Assembly (NCBI GenBank): GCA_040080835.1
Contig: JBEBHP010000001.1
Span: 186,001-250,000 of the forward strand
DNA from: SZUA-430 sp040080835
Lineage (GTDB): Bacteria > Pseudomonadota > Alphaproteobacteria > Micropepsales > Micropepsaceae
Direction: 5' to 3'
Length of the DNA stretch: 64,000 nt
The notes under the pieces: generated by a model
Databases searched by the model: none
Seen by the model: the letters and a program-made list of their open reading frames with translations, nothing else
What the model was told of the DNA's origin: nothing
Translations under genes and position numbers: made by a program
Shown: positions 35,980-44,555 of the stretch, piece after piece
Layout: each line of letters begins with the position of its first letter
Position numbering within the stretch: the stretch's first letter is position 1

Positions 35980-38685
35980 GTGGCCGCAAGTAACGTCGTG
36001 ATCGTTGAGTCGCCCGCCAAGGCAAAAACGATCAACAAATATCTGGGCTCAGATTACAAGGTCCTCGCGTCATATGGCCATGTCCGCGACCTCGCGGAAG
36101 AAGACGGGTCGGTAAAGCCGGACCAGGACTTCGAGATGTCCTGGGAAATTGCTGACCGGGCGGCCAAACACCTCGGCGAAATCACCGCAGCAGTTAAAGG
36201 CGCCAAGAAACTGATCCTCGCCACCGACCCTGATCGTGAGGGCGAGGCGATTTCCTGGCATCTTCTTGAGGTGCTGACGCAGAAAAAGCTCTTGAAGGAC
36301 GTTGCCGTCGAACGCGTCGTCTTTAACGCGATCACGAAATCGGCCGTTCAGGATGGTATGGCAAATCCCCGCCAGATCGACAGGGAACTGGTTGACGCCT
36401 ACCTGGCGCGGCGCGCGCTGGACTATCTCGTTGGCTACAACCTGTCTCCCGTTCTCTGGCGCAAGCTGCCCGGCTCGCGCTCTGCGGGACGCGTCCAGTC
36501 CGTCGCACTTCGCCTGATCTGCGAGCGTGAACTGGACATCGAAAAGTTCAAGCCCCAGGAATACTGGACGGTCGACACGCTCCTGAAGACCCCGTCTCAG
36601 GAGCAACTCAATGCGCGCCTGGTCAGACTCAACGGGGAAAAGCTGGACAAGTTCTCGCTTCCGAACGAAGCGACCGCGCTGGAGGCTCGCCAAAGAATTG
36701 AAACGGGCACGTTCTCAGTCACGAGTGTTGAATCCAAACCCGCCCGCCGAAATCCATACCCCCCCTTCACAACATCGACGCTACAGCAGGAAGCGGCGCG
36801 AAAACTAGGATTTTCAGCAAGCCACACCATGCGAACGGCCCAGCGCCTGTATGAAGGCGTCGACATTGGCGGCGAAACCGTAGGCCTTATCACCTACATG
36901 CGTACGGACGGTGTAGACGTCGCTCCGGAAGCGCTTGCGCAAACCCGAAAGTTGATTGGCAGCAAGTTTTCCGCCCGGCATTTGCCGGACCGCCCGCGCG
37001 TTTACAAATCCAAAACCCGCAATGCGCAGGAAGCGCACGAAGCCATCCGTCCGGCAGACGTAGACCGCTTGCCCGAATCGTTGCGCGGCCTCGAACCTGA
37101 CATGCTGCGGCTTTACGAGCTGATCTGGAAGCGCATGGTTGCAAGCCAGATGGAAGCCGCGGAATTCGAACGGACGACAATCGACATCGAGACACGTGAC
37201 GGCAAAACGGGCCTGCGAGCGAACGGCTCGGTGCTGACATTTGAAGGCTTCCTGGTCCTCTACCAGGAAGGCAAGGACGAACCTTCGGAAGACGAAGACA
37301 GTGCCCGTCTGCCAAAAGTATCCCAGGGCGATGCGATGGGCGTCAATGAAGTGAAGCCAGAACAACACTTCACCGAGCCACCACCACGTTTCTCGGAAGC
37401 GTCGCTTGTCAAGGAACTCGAACGGCTAGGCATTGGTCGGCCGTCGACTTACGCCTCGACGCTCCAGGTCCTGCGCGATCGCAAATACGTACGCATGGAC
37501 AAGTCACGTTTCGTCCCGGAAGACCGGGGTCAACTCGTGACGGCGTTCTTGACGAACTTTTTCCAGCACTATGTGCAGTACGACTTTACGGCCAGCCTTG
37601 AAGATCAGCTCGACCAGGTCTCGGAAGGCAAGTTGAAATACAAAGATCTGCTTCGCGAGTTCTGGACTGGCTTCGACGCCGCCATAAAGGGCATCGGCGA
37701 TCTTCGCATCACACAGGTGCTTGACACGCTGAACGAAGTCCTTGGCTCGCATATCTTCCCGCCCAACGCCGAAGGCACTGATCCGCGCAAGTGCAAGTCT
37801 TGCGCAACCGGCGAGCTCGGCCTACGACTGGGCAAGTTCGGTGCTTTCATTGGTTGCTCCAACTACAAGGGCGAAGGCGACGAAAAATGCAGCTACACGC
37901 GCCAGCTATCGGCAGCAGCCGCAGGCGATGGTTCGGGCAATGAGACAAAGGTACTGGGCAGCGATCCGGAGACCGGCTTGGGCGTGACAATGCGCGTTGG
38001 CCGCTTCGGCCCATACCTGCAGTTGGGTGAAGGCGGCAAGGACGAAGAAAAGCCCAAGCGTGCAAGCATTCCACGAGGCATCGACCGCGCCAATCTCACG
38101 CTCGAAACTGCCCTGAAGTTGCTTTCCCTTCCTCGTCTGGTGGGCAACCATCCCGAAACCGGCAACCCCATCATGGCGAATTTCGGCCGCTTCGGACCCT
38201 ACATTCTTCACGATGGTTCTTATGCCAACCTTGAGAATGACGATGAAGTTTTCACCATCGGTTTGAACCGCGCCGTAACCGTACTGGCCGAAAAGAAGGC
38301 CAATCCGGGCCGGCGCTTCAATGAACCGAAGATCCTGAAGGAACTCGGTCCGCATCCGGAAACTAAAGCCGTCATCAAGATCATGTCGGGACGCTATGGC
38401 GCTTACGTGACGGATGGCGAAACGAACGCAACGCTTCCCAAGGGCGCTGACCCGCAAACATATGCAGTTGAAGCGGCAGTCGAACTACTGAAGGAACGCG
38501 CGGCTGCAGGCGGCGGCAAGAAAAAGAAGAAGGCCAGGTCTGCCAAGGCAAAAGCTGAAAAGCCAGCAAAGGCGGAAAAGTCCGCCAAGACTGAAAAGAC
38601 ACCAGCCAAGGCCACCAAGGAAAAAGCCAAGGCATCTTCTCCCAAAAAGCCGCCGTCAAAAAAGAAAGTGCTTGAAACGACGTGA
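35980..38685 (+). CDS. topA: DNA topoisomerase I
   Basis: 901-residue type IA topoisomerase, relaxing negative supercoils. Toprim domain: VIVESPAKAKTINKYLG at the start and ATDPDREGEAISWH. Active-site Tyr306 is in LITYMRTDG. One clear zinc-ribbon-like C-terminal module (CKSCATGELGLRLGKFGAF) is followed by degenerate repeats (RFGPYLQLG, RFGPYILHD, RYGAYVTDG). The last ~55 residues are a Lys/Ala-rich tail (K-A-E-K type repeats, 38515-38685), common in alphaproteobacterial TopA and probably a DNA-binding tail. The start is GTG at 35980 after AAAGGA. The stop overlaps rnr (GTGA). Confidence 0.97.
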   Translation: MAASNVVIVESPAKAKTINKYLGSDYKVLASYGHVRDLAEEDGSVKPDQDFEMSWEIADRAAKHLGEITAAVKGAKKLILATDPDREGEAISWHLLEVLTQKKLLKDVAVERVVFNAITKSAVQDGMANPRQIDRELVDAYLARRALDYLVGYNLSPVLWRKLPGSRSAGRVQSVALRLICERELDIEKFKPQEYWTVDTLLKTPSQEQLNARLVRLNGEKLDKFSLPNEATALEARQRIETGTFSVTSVESKPARRNPYPPFTTSTLQQEAARKLGFSASHTMRTAQRLYEGVDIGGETVGLITYMRTDGVDVAPEALAQTRKLIGSKFSARHLPDRPRVYKSKTRNAQEAHEAIRPADVDRLPESLRGLEPDMLRLYELIWKRMVASQMEAAEFERTTIDIETRDGKTGLRANGSVLTFEGFLVLYQEGKDEPSEDEDSARLPKVSQGDAMGVNEVKPEQHFTEPPPRFSEASLVKELERLGIGRPSTYASTLQVLRDRKYVRMDKSRFVPEDRGQLVTAFLTNFFQHYVQYDFTASLEDQLDQVSEGKLKYKDLLREFWTGFDAAIKGIGDLRITQVLDTLNEVLGSHIFPPNAEGTDPRKCKSCATGELGLRLGKFGAFIGCSNYKGEGDEKCSYTRQLSAAAAGDGSGNETKVLGSDPETGLGVTMRVGRFGPYLQLGEGGKDEEKPKRASIPRGIDRANLTLETALKLLSLPRLVGNHPETGNPIMANFGRFGPYILHDGSYANLENDDEVFTIGLNRAVTVLAEKKANPGRRFNEPKILKELGPHPETKAVIKIMSGRYGAYVTDGETNATLPKGADPQTYAVEAAVELLKERAAAGGGKKKKKARSAKAKAEKPAKAEKSAKTEKTPAKATKEKAKASSPKKPPSKKKVLETT

Positions 38686-40934
38686 GCAGAAAAGAGCGCG
38701 AACCGCGTAAGCCACCCAACGACGGCACAGTCTCGCGCGAAGAGCTGCTCGTCTTTCTTGAGCAAAACCCGGAAGCCACAAAGCGGGATATCGCCCGCCA
38801 TTTTGACATCAGGGGTGGTGCCAAGATTGCGCTCAAGCGTGCCCTCGCAGATCTCAGCCAGGAAGGCGTGCTGAAGCGCCAACCGGGACGCAAATTCATT
38901 CGCGCCGGGCAGCTCCCGGAAGTGTCAGTCGTCGAAGTAATCGACGTCGACACCGATGGCGAGATGCTGTGCAATCCCGCGAACTGGGACAGTGAGCAGT
39001 CCCCACCACGCATCATCCTGGCACCTGGCAATGAAACAGGTTCTGCAAACAGCGCACTCGGCATCGGCGACCGCGCGCTGGTCCGTCTTGCGCAAAGCGG
39101 AAAAGGCTACGAAGCCAGGATCATCAAGCGGCTTGGCGCCGCCCCCGACAAAACGCTCGGCGTGTTTCGCAAACTGGGCCGGCAGGGGCGCGTTGAACCT
39201 GTCGACAAAAAGGCGCGGAATGATTTCCAGATCGCAGAGGCAGATATTGCGGGCGCCTGCGACGGCGAGATCGTTGTCATCGAGCCCACCCGCGACCGCC
39301 TGATGGGACTTCCCCGCGCCCGCATTGTTGAACGAATTGGCAAAGCGTCAGAATCAAGGACGATTAGCCTGATTGCCGTCCACACGCACGGCATTCCCGA
39401 CCAGTTCCCGCAAGCAGCAATGGACGAGGCTGATCGCGCAACCGCTGCCGCCCTCCAGGGCAGAACAGACTTGCGAAAAGTTCCGCTGGTTACAATAGAC
39501 CCGCCTGACGCACGCGACCATGACGATGCCGTTTGGGCTGCACCCGACGATGACCCGCAAAACAATGGCGGGTTTCTAGCGATCGTAGCGATTGCAGACG
39601 TCGCTTACTATGTCACTCCTGGTTCAAACATTGATCGTGAAGCTTTGCGGCGCGGGAATTCGGTCTACTTTCCAGATCGCGTTGTGCCCATGCTGCCGGA
39701 AAAATTGTCCGCCGATCTCTGCTCCCTCAAGGAAGGTCAGGATCGCGCCGTCATCGCGTGCCATATGAAATTTTCTTCAGATGGCAGGCTCAAATCGCAT
39801 CGATTTGATCGCGCGCTGATGCGCTCGGCAGCACGCCTCTCCTACAACGAAGCCCAGGAAGCCCTGGACGGCAAGCCCAACGCCAAGACTGCACCATTGT
39901 TGCAGGGAATATTGAAACCGCTCGAAGCCTGCTACAGGGCCATGTGCAAGGCGCGCGACACACGCAGCCCCCTGGATCTCGACCTTCCGGAACACAAGAT
40001 TGAACTCGGAACTGATGGAACGGTAAAATCGATCGGCGTTCGCGAACGCTACGACGCCCACCGGCTCATCGAAGAATTCATGATCCAGGCAAACGTGGCC
40101 GCTGCCGAAGCACTTGAGAGCCGAAAATGTCCACTGGTGTACCGCGTTCACGCTCCTCCTTCAGCTGAAAAACTTCTTTCACTCAGCGACTTCCTGGATT
40201 CGATGAAAATAAATCTTCCGAAATCGCAGACCGTCACCACGACAATGCTGAACCAGATTCTGAAGGCAGCCAACAACACGCCGAACCGCGATCTCATAAA
40301 CGTGGTGACCCTGCGCTCGCAAAGCCAGGCGGAGTACAATCCGGAAAACATTGGTCACTTTGGCCTCGCGCTGAAACGATACGCCCACTTCACCTCACCC
40401 ATCCGGAGATACGCGGACCTGATCGTTCACCGTGCACTGGTGCGCAGTTTCAAGCTTGGAAATGACGGCCTCTCCGACAGGGAAATCGGCCAGCTCGACA
40501 AGATTGCCCAGGACATATCTGCGTTCGAACGTCGCGCCATGGCCGCTGAGCGAGACTCCAACGACCGCTACATTGCCGCATTCATGTCCGATCGGGTCGG
40601 CGCAACTTTTGACGGCCGAATTTCCGGCGTCACCCGCTTTGGACTGTTTGTCAGGCTGTCTGAAACTGGCGCGGACGGCCTTGTACCCGTTCGTTCCCTC
40701 GGGCGGGAATTCTTCACCCACAATGAGCGCACACACGCGCTAGTCGGCGAAAAATCAGGCCTCACCTATCGCTTGGGCGACAAGGTGAAGGTTCGCTTGG
40801 ACGAAGCAACACCTCTGACTGGCGGACTCCGGTTCGCATTGCTGGATGGTGGCAATGCGGGCGCACCACCGCGTTCTCCTTCAAAGGGAAAGCGGGATCA
40901 GAAGCCGCCGCGCCGCAAGAAACACCACCGCTGA
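38682..40934 (+). CDS. rnr: Ribonuclease R
   Basis: 750-residue 3'-5' exoribonuclease able to degrade structured RNA. An N-terminal winged-helix region (RDIARHFDIRGGAKIALKR) precedes cold-shock domains. The RNB catalytic domain has metal-binding aspartates in DPPDARDHDDAV (about residue 276). It ends in an S1 domain (RISGVTRFGLFVRLSETGAD) and a basic tail. It starts at GTG overlapping the topA stop, so the two are translationally coupled. Confidence 0.96.
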   Translation: MSRKEREPRKPPNDGTVSREELLVFLEQNPEATKRDIARHFDIRGGAKIALKRALADLSQEGVLKRQPGRKFIRAGQLPEVSVVEVIDVDTDGEMLCNPANWDSEQSPPRIILAPGNETGSANSALGIGDRALVRLAQSGKGYEARIIKRLGAAPDKTLGVFRKLGRQGRVEPVDKKARNDFQIAEADIAGACDGEIVVIEPTRDRLMGLPRARIVERIGKASESRTISLIAVHTHGIPDQFPQAAMDEADRATAAALQGRTDLRKVPLVTIDPPDARDHDDAVWAAPDDDPQNNGGFLAIVAIADVAYYVTPGSNIDREALRRGNSVYFPDRVVPMLPEKLSADLCSLKEGQDRAVIACHMKFSSDGRLKSHRFDRALMRSAARLSYNEAQEALDGKPNAKTAPLLQGILKPLEACYRAMCKARDTRSPLDLDLPEHKIELGTDGTVKSIGVRERYDAHRLIEEFMIQANVAAAEALESRKCPLVYRVHAPPSAEKLLSLSDFLDSMKINLPKSQTVTTTMLNQILKAANNTPNRDLINVVTLRSQSQAEYNPENIGHFGLALKRYAHFTSPIRRYADLIVHRALVRSFKLGNDGLSDREIGQLDKIAQDISAFERRAMAAERDSNDRYIAAFMSDRVGATFDGRISGVTRFGLFVRLSETGADGLVPVRSLGREFFTHNERTHALVGEKSGLTYRLGDKVKVRLDEATPLTGGLRFALLDGGNAGAPPRSPSKGKRDQKPPRRKKHHR

Positions 40935-40968
40935 GATTAACTTTTCCTGAAGGCACAAAGACAACAAG

Positions 40969-41110
40969 GTCTTGCGCTACGGTTCAGCAAGCATTATTTG
41001 CTACCGTTCTCAAGACGCGTAACGCACGTGCCCCTGGCCAACTTGTTCGGTTAAGCAACGACGGAGGCGTCCTTTTCGATCACGCCGGCCATAAGCCGGG
41101 TCTTAAAGGG
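40969..41110 (+). promoter_or_regulatory. Structured 5' leader of the ornithine/lysine decarboxylase gene (candidate speF-type RNA element)
   Basis: A 48-nt stem-loop at 40969-41016 has three stacked helices: GTCTTG/CAAGAC, ACGG/CCGT and AGCAA/TTGCT. Near the gene are two mutually exclusive hairpins: GGCGT/ACGCC (41066-41086) and CCGGC/GCCGG (41085-41099). A second GTCTT (41100-41104) directly precedes the ribosome-binding AAAGGG (41105-41110). It could pair with the AAGAC (41012-41016) of the first hairpin, giving an alternative fold. A conserved 'speF' RNA motif upstream of ornithine decarboxylase genes is known in alphaproteobacteria; I cannot check its covariance model, so the identity is inferred from position and structure. 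Confidence 0.6.
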
Positions 41111-41118
41111 TGTTGACG

Positions 41119-42384
41119 ATGTTGGCCAAGACTGGGGGCTCCAAAGCCCGCAAGATCGCATTCGATTCCAGGCAATCCAGAGCAGGCGAGATCAATCTCG
41201 TGACTCTGCGCGCCGTCGCGCGCGAAAGCGAATTGCCCGCCGAGCGGGGAGGCTTGCCACCGCGCATCGCGAGATATCTGGAGACGGCTGTCCTTCCGTC
41301 ACCTTGTCTCGTGGTTGATATCGAACTCGTCGAACACAACTATCTTGACCTGGTTCGAGCCCTTCCAGAGGCCAGAGTCTTCTATGCTGTGAAGGCAAAC
41401 CCCGCTGACGAGATCCTGTCGCGACTGACAGGACTGGGATCCTGTTTCGATACGGCAAGCATCGGCGAAATCGAGCTGTGCCTTCGCCACGGCGTGGAAC
41501 CTCACCGGCTGTCGTTCGGAAACACGATCAAGAAGCAGCGGGACATCGCCGCCGCCTACAAGCTTGGCGTCCGTCTGTTTGCCTTTGACAGCGCCGAAGA
41601 ACTGCAGAAGCTGGCGGAAAGCGCACCAGGCTCAAAAGTGTTCTGTCGCATTCTTGTCGACTGCGAAGGTGCCGAATGGCCTCTCTCTCGCAAGTTTGGC
41701 TGCGAAATCCCGATGGCCATTGAACTCCTCAGCAAAGCGAGGGAACTGGGCCTTGATCCCTATGGGATTTCATTTCATGTGGGCTCGCAACAGACCGACC
41801 TGAACCAGTTCGACAACGCAATCGCTCAGTCAAATGCATTATTTGCAGCTCTCGCCTCGCAAGGCATCAACTTGCGGATGATCAACGTCGGTGGCGGATT
41901 TCCTTCTCGCTACAATCGCGACGTGCCAACGATCGATGCCTATGCCGCTGTCATCAGGGCTTCTGTCGCCTCTCACTTTCCTGGCCAGCACCTGGACCTG
42001 ATCGTCGAGCCCGGTCGTTACGTGGTCGGAGACGCAGGCGTCATTCAGTCCGAAGTCGTGCTCGTTTCCCACAAGGGCGGAACCGAGGCAAGACGGTGGG
42101 TGTACCTCGACGTCGGAAAATTCCACGGCCTCGTCGAAACGATGGATGAAGCCATCAAGTATCGAATCCTTACGCCGCATGACGGTGGACCATCGTCGCC
42201 GTCGATTCTGGCCGGACCGACATGCGACAGTGCCGACATACTTTACGAGAAAACCAACTATCACCTCCCGCTGGCACTCAAAGCGGGCGACAAGGTGCTC
42301 ATCCTTTCCACGGGCGCCTACACAACCACCTATTCAAGCGTCGCATTCAACGGAATGCCGCCATTGGCCAGCGTCTGCATCTAG
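41119..42384 (+). CDS. Ornithine/lysine decarboxylase, alanine-racemase-fold (type III) PLP enzyme
   Basis: 421 residues. The PLP lysine is in FYAVKANP, followed by FDTASIGEIEL, the His-Val-Gly-Ser loop SFHVGSQQTD, the phosphate-binding GGGFPSRY and EPGRYVVGD. The substrate/dimer cysteine is in GPTCDSADIL. This is the eukaryote-like ODC group used by alphaproteobacteria for putrescine or, with dual activity, cadaverine. It has an N-terminal extension of about 45 residues before the barrel. The ATG at 41119 has AAAGGG 8 nt upstream; a GTG at 41110 is in frame but lies on that site. The structured leader implies polyamine-dependent control. Confidence 0.9.
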   Translation: MLAKTGGSKARKIAFDSRQSRAGEINLVTLRAVARESELPAERGGLPPRIARYLETAVLPSPCLVVDIELVEHNYLDLVRALPEARVFYAVKANPADEILSRLTGLGSCFDTASIGEIELCLRHGVEPHRLSFGNTIKKQRDIAAAYKLGVRLFAFDSAEELQKLAESAPGSKVFCRILVDCEGAEWPLSRKFGCEIPMAIELLSKARELGLDPYGISFHVGSQQTDLNQFDNAIAQSNALFAALASQGINLRMINVGGGFPSRYNRDVPTIDAYAAVIRASVASHFPGQHLDLIVEPGRYVVGDAGVIQSEVVLVSHKGGTEARRWVYLDVGKFHGLVETMDEAIKYRILTPHDGGPSSPSILAGPTCDSADILYEKTNYHLPLALKAGDKVLILSTGAYTTTYSSVAFNGMPPLASVCI

Positions 42385-42457
42385 GCGCCAACTGGTGCAA
42401 CGCGTCTGCCACATTGCATGAGTGCGAACGGGTCGTCTAAATCGACCTTTCGCAATC

Positions 42458-43144
42458 ATGGAATTCGCCAGCGGCATGAAACCTCGCCCCGTAAAACCCC
42501 GGCACGCCGCGTCGCTGATCCTCACAAAACGCGTGAACGATGACGTCCTGGTCCTGATGGGACGCAGACCCGCCAGGGCTGTATTCCCCGAAGCATACGT
42601 CTTTCCGGGCGGCAGGTTTGACCTTGGCGACAGCAGGATCGTGCCAGGTTCTCCACTATCCGAAAAGACATTGCAGGACCTCTGCGAACGGGGTGGCTGC
42701 ACACCTGCACTCGCCCGCGGCCTGGCGACAACCGCGGTCCGTGAGACATTTGAGGAAACCGGACTGCTGTTGGCAGCGCAAGGACATCCCGGCAACGCCG
42801 TAGGCACCTGGGCCGAGTTTGCCAGTCTCGGGCTGGCGCCAGCACTGAACGAACTGAGGTTCCTCGGACGCGCCATCACGCCAGCTTCCGCACCAGTGCG
42901 ATTCCATGCACGCTTCTTTCTTGCAGATGGCGAACGGCTCACGGGTACATTGAAAGGCAACGGCGAACTGCTGGCGCTCGACTGGTATCCACTTCACGTC
43001 GCGCGAGAGTTTCCCGCAATCGATGTAACCAAATTTGTACTCACTGAGTTGGCGTCCATGCACGCGGGGCATCAGCGCGAGGCACCCTTCTTCCGCTATC
43101 GCCGCAACAAGCCTGTGCGACAGACATCGAATGATGCCGAGTGA
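42458..43144 (+). CDS. NUDIX hydrolase
   Basis: 228 residues. The NUDIX signature is visible as AYVFPGGRFD followed by AVRETFEETGLLL, giving the RExxEExG core needed for metal binding. A ~45-residue insertion lies between the glycines and the core, resembling the CoA/NADH-diphosphatase-like NUDT group. Substrate unknown. The start is uncertain: ATG at 42458 is chosen, but 42476 is possible and neither has a good Shine-Dalgarno sequence. The 3' end overlaps the MFS gene by 14 nt. Confidence 0.82.
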   Translation: MEFASGMKPRPVKPRHAASLILTKRVNDDVLVLMGRRPARAVFPEAYVFPGGRFDLGDSRIVPGSPLSEKTLQDLCERGGCTPALARGLATTAVRETFEETGLLLAAQGHPGNAVGTWAEFASLGLAPALNELRFLGRAITPASAPVRFHARFFLADGERLTGTLKGNGELLALDWYPLHVAREFPAIDVTKFVLTELASMHAGHQREAPFFRYRRNKPVRQTSNDAE

Positions 43145-44324
43145 CCTCACGCGACAGGAGCGCATTGCAAGCCTGAGTGCGATCTACGCCTGCATTTTTG
43201 CCAATGGCCTGGGAATGGGATTGTCCCTACCCCTTCTCTCCCTGACACTGGAGCGCAATGGCGTCTCTGCCACGACAAATGGCGCCAATGCAATGTTCGG
43301 TGCCGTGGCAATGATCGCCGTAACTCCCTTCATACCCGCCATCGCAGCGCGATTGGGAACCGCTCGATTTTTGACAATCAGCTACGTCCTTGCCGCCACT
43401 TCACTGGTGTTGTTCAAAGCCACCGACAATCTCCTTCTGTGGTTCGCGCTTCGCATTGCGCTGAACACTGCCCTCCAGTGCCTGTTTGTGACGAGCGAAG
43501 TCTGGATAAACCAGATCGCCCGGCCGCATCTCCGCGGGCGCCTGATCGCGATCTACACGTCAGTATTCTCGGCCGGGTTTGCGCTCGGACCGATCATCAT
43601 CCAGGAACTCGGAACACAAGGCTGGGCTCCTTTCGCTGCTGGCGCAACCACGATGCTTTCGGCGCTAATTCCGCTGCTCGTCATTCCTCGTCGACTGATT
43701 CCGCCGATTGAACACGCCACTGCCGGAGCCATGTTCAGCTTTGTGTTCGCTTCGCCAAGTGCGGCAGCAGCCGCCGTGTGTTATGGCGCAATTGAGGCCT
43801 GCGCCGGTGCATTCCTCGCAGTCTACGCCGTCAGGCTTGGCGCCCCGGAAGCCGACGCGACCCTGCTCATCGCAGCCTGGGCGGTCGGAAACATGCTGCT
43901 CGTCCCATTCATCGGCTGGATCGCTGACAAGACCGACCGACGGTTCGTCCTGATCGGTTGCGGGGTCTGCTGCACGTTTTCCGCCCTGCTGCTGCCAACG
44001 GTTCACGGCATCCATCTGACCGCCCTCCTTGTGACCTTTTTCTGGGGAGGGTTCATCTCGGCTATCTACGCGGTGGGGCTCGCACACCTCGGCGCCCTGT
44101 TCAGGGGATCGGAACTGGCAGCTGCCAATTCAGCCTTCGCCATCCTTTATGCCGCGGGGACTATGGCAGGTCCAGCGCTGGGGGGCCTCGCGATGGACGC
44201 CTGGAACCCCCACGGGCTGATCGTCATTTTAGGGCTGATTCCTGCGATTTTTGTTGCGGTCACAGCATACCGGACCGCGACGTTTCCGCGCCAGAAGCAG
44301 CAGTTGACTTCGAGACCCGAATGA
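43131..44324 (+). CDS. Major facilitator superfamily transporter (YcaD-like)
   Basis: 397 residues with twelve predicted helices, starting at ATG 43131 inside the end of the NUDIX gene (a second ATG follows immediately). The central loop 2-3 motif is weak, and the second-half equivalent reads GWIADKTDRRFVLIG. The position between NUDIX and rpmG is one I recall from Caulobacter-type genomes. Substrate unknown. Confidence 0.86.
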   Translation: MMPSDLTRQERIASLSAIYACIFANGLGMGLSLPLLSLTLERNGVSATTNGANAMFGAVAMIAVTPFIPAIAARLGTARFLTISYVLAATSLVLFKATDNLLLWFALRIALNTALQCLFVTSEVWINQIARPHLRGRLIAIYTSVFSAGFALGPIIIQELGTQGWAPFAAGATTMLSALIPLLVIPRRLIPPIEHATAGAMFSFVFASPSAAAAAVCYGAIEACAGAFLAVYAVRLGAPEADATLLIAAWAVGNMLLVPFIGWIADKTDRRFVLIGCGVCCTFSALLLPTVHGIHLTALLVTFFWGGFISAIYAVGLAHLGALFRGSELAAANSAFAILYAAGTMAGPALGGLAMDAWNPHGLIVILGLIPAIFVAVTAYRTATFPRQKQQLTSRPE

Positions 44325-44379
44325 GTAGTTTTCGCCTCTCCAAAAATAGACGACCCATATAACCTGACGTGAGACGACC

Positions 44380-44547
44380 ATGGCCAAGCCGACAACAATT
44401 AAAATCCGCCTGAATTCTTCGGCAGGAACTGGCCATTTCTATGTGGCGAAGAAGAATTCGCGCACGATGACTGACAAGTTCAAGGTCAACAAATACGACC
44501 CCGTCGTGCGCAAGCACGTCGAGTACACCGAAGGCAAGATCAAGTAG
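44380..44547 (+). CDS. rpmG: 50S ribosomal protein L33
   Basis: 55 residues, MAKPTTIKIRLNSSAGTGHF then YVAKKNSRTM and KYDPVVRKHVEYTEGKIK. This is the cysteine-free (C-) form of L33, which does not bind zinc. The gene is short but unmistakable. It ends 8 nt from the convergent pleD stop. Confidence 0.97.
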   Translation: MAKPTTIKIRLNSSAGTGHFYVAKKNSRTMTDKFKVNKYDPVVRKHVEYTEGKIK

Positions 44548-44555
44548 TCTGCCGC

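Noticed and set aside
38515..38685. Lys/Ala-rich repeats at the topA 3' end looking like a tandem repeat
   Set aside because: The codons vary and the tail is a common basic C-terminal extension of alphaproteobacterial TopA, not a DNA repeat element.
41028..41054. An 8-codon GTG-initiated upstream frame (MPLANLFG) in the decarboxylase leader
   Set aside because: No ribosome-binding site precedes it and no ornithine- or arginine-rich content is seen, so I do not claim a leader peptide.
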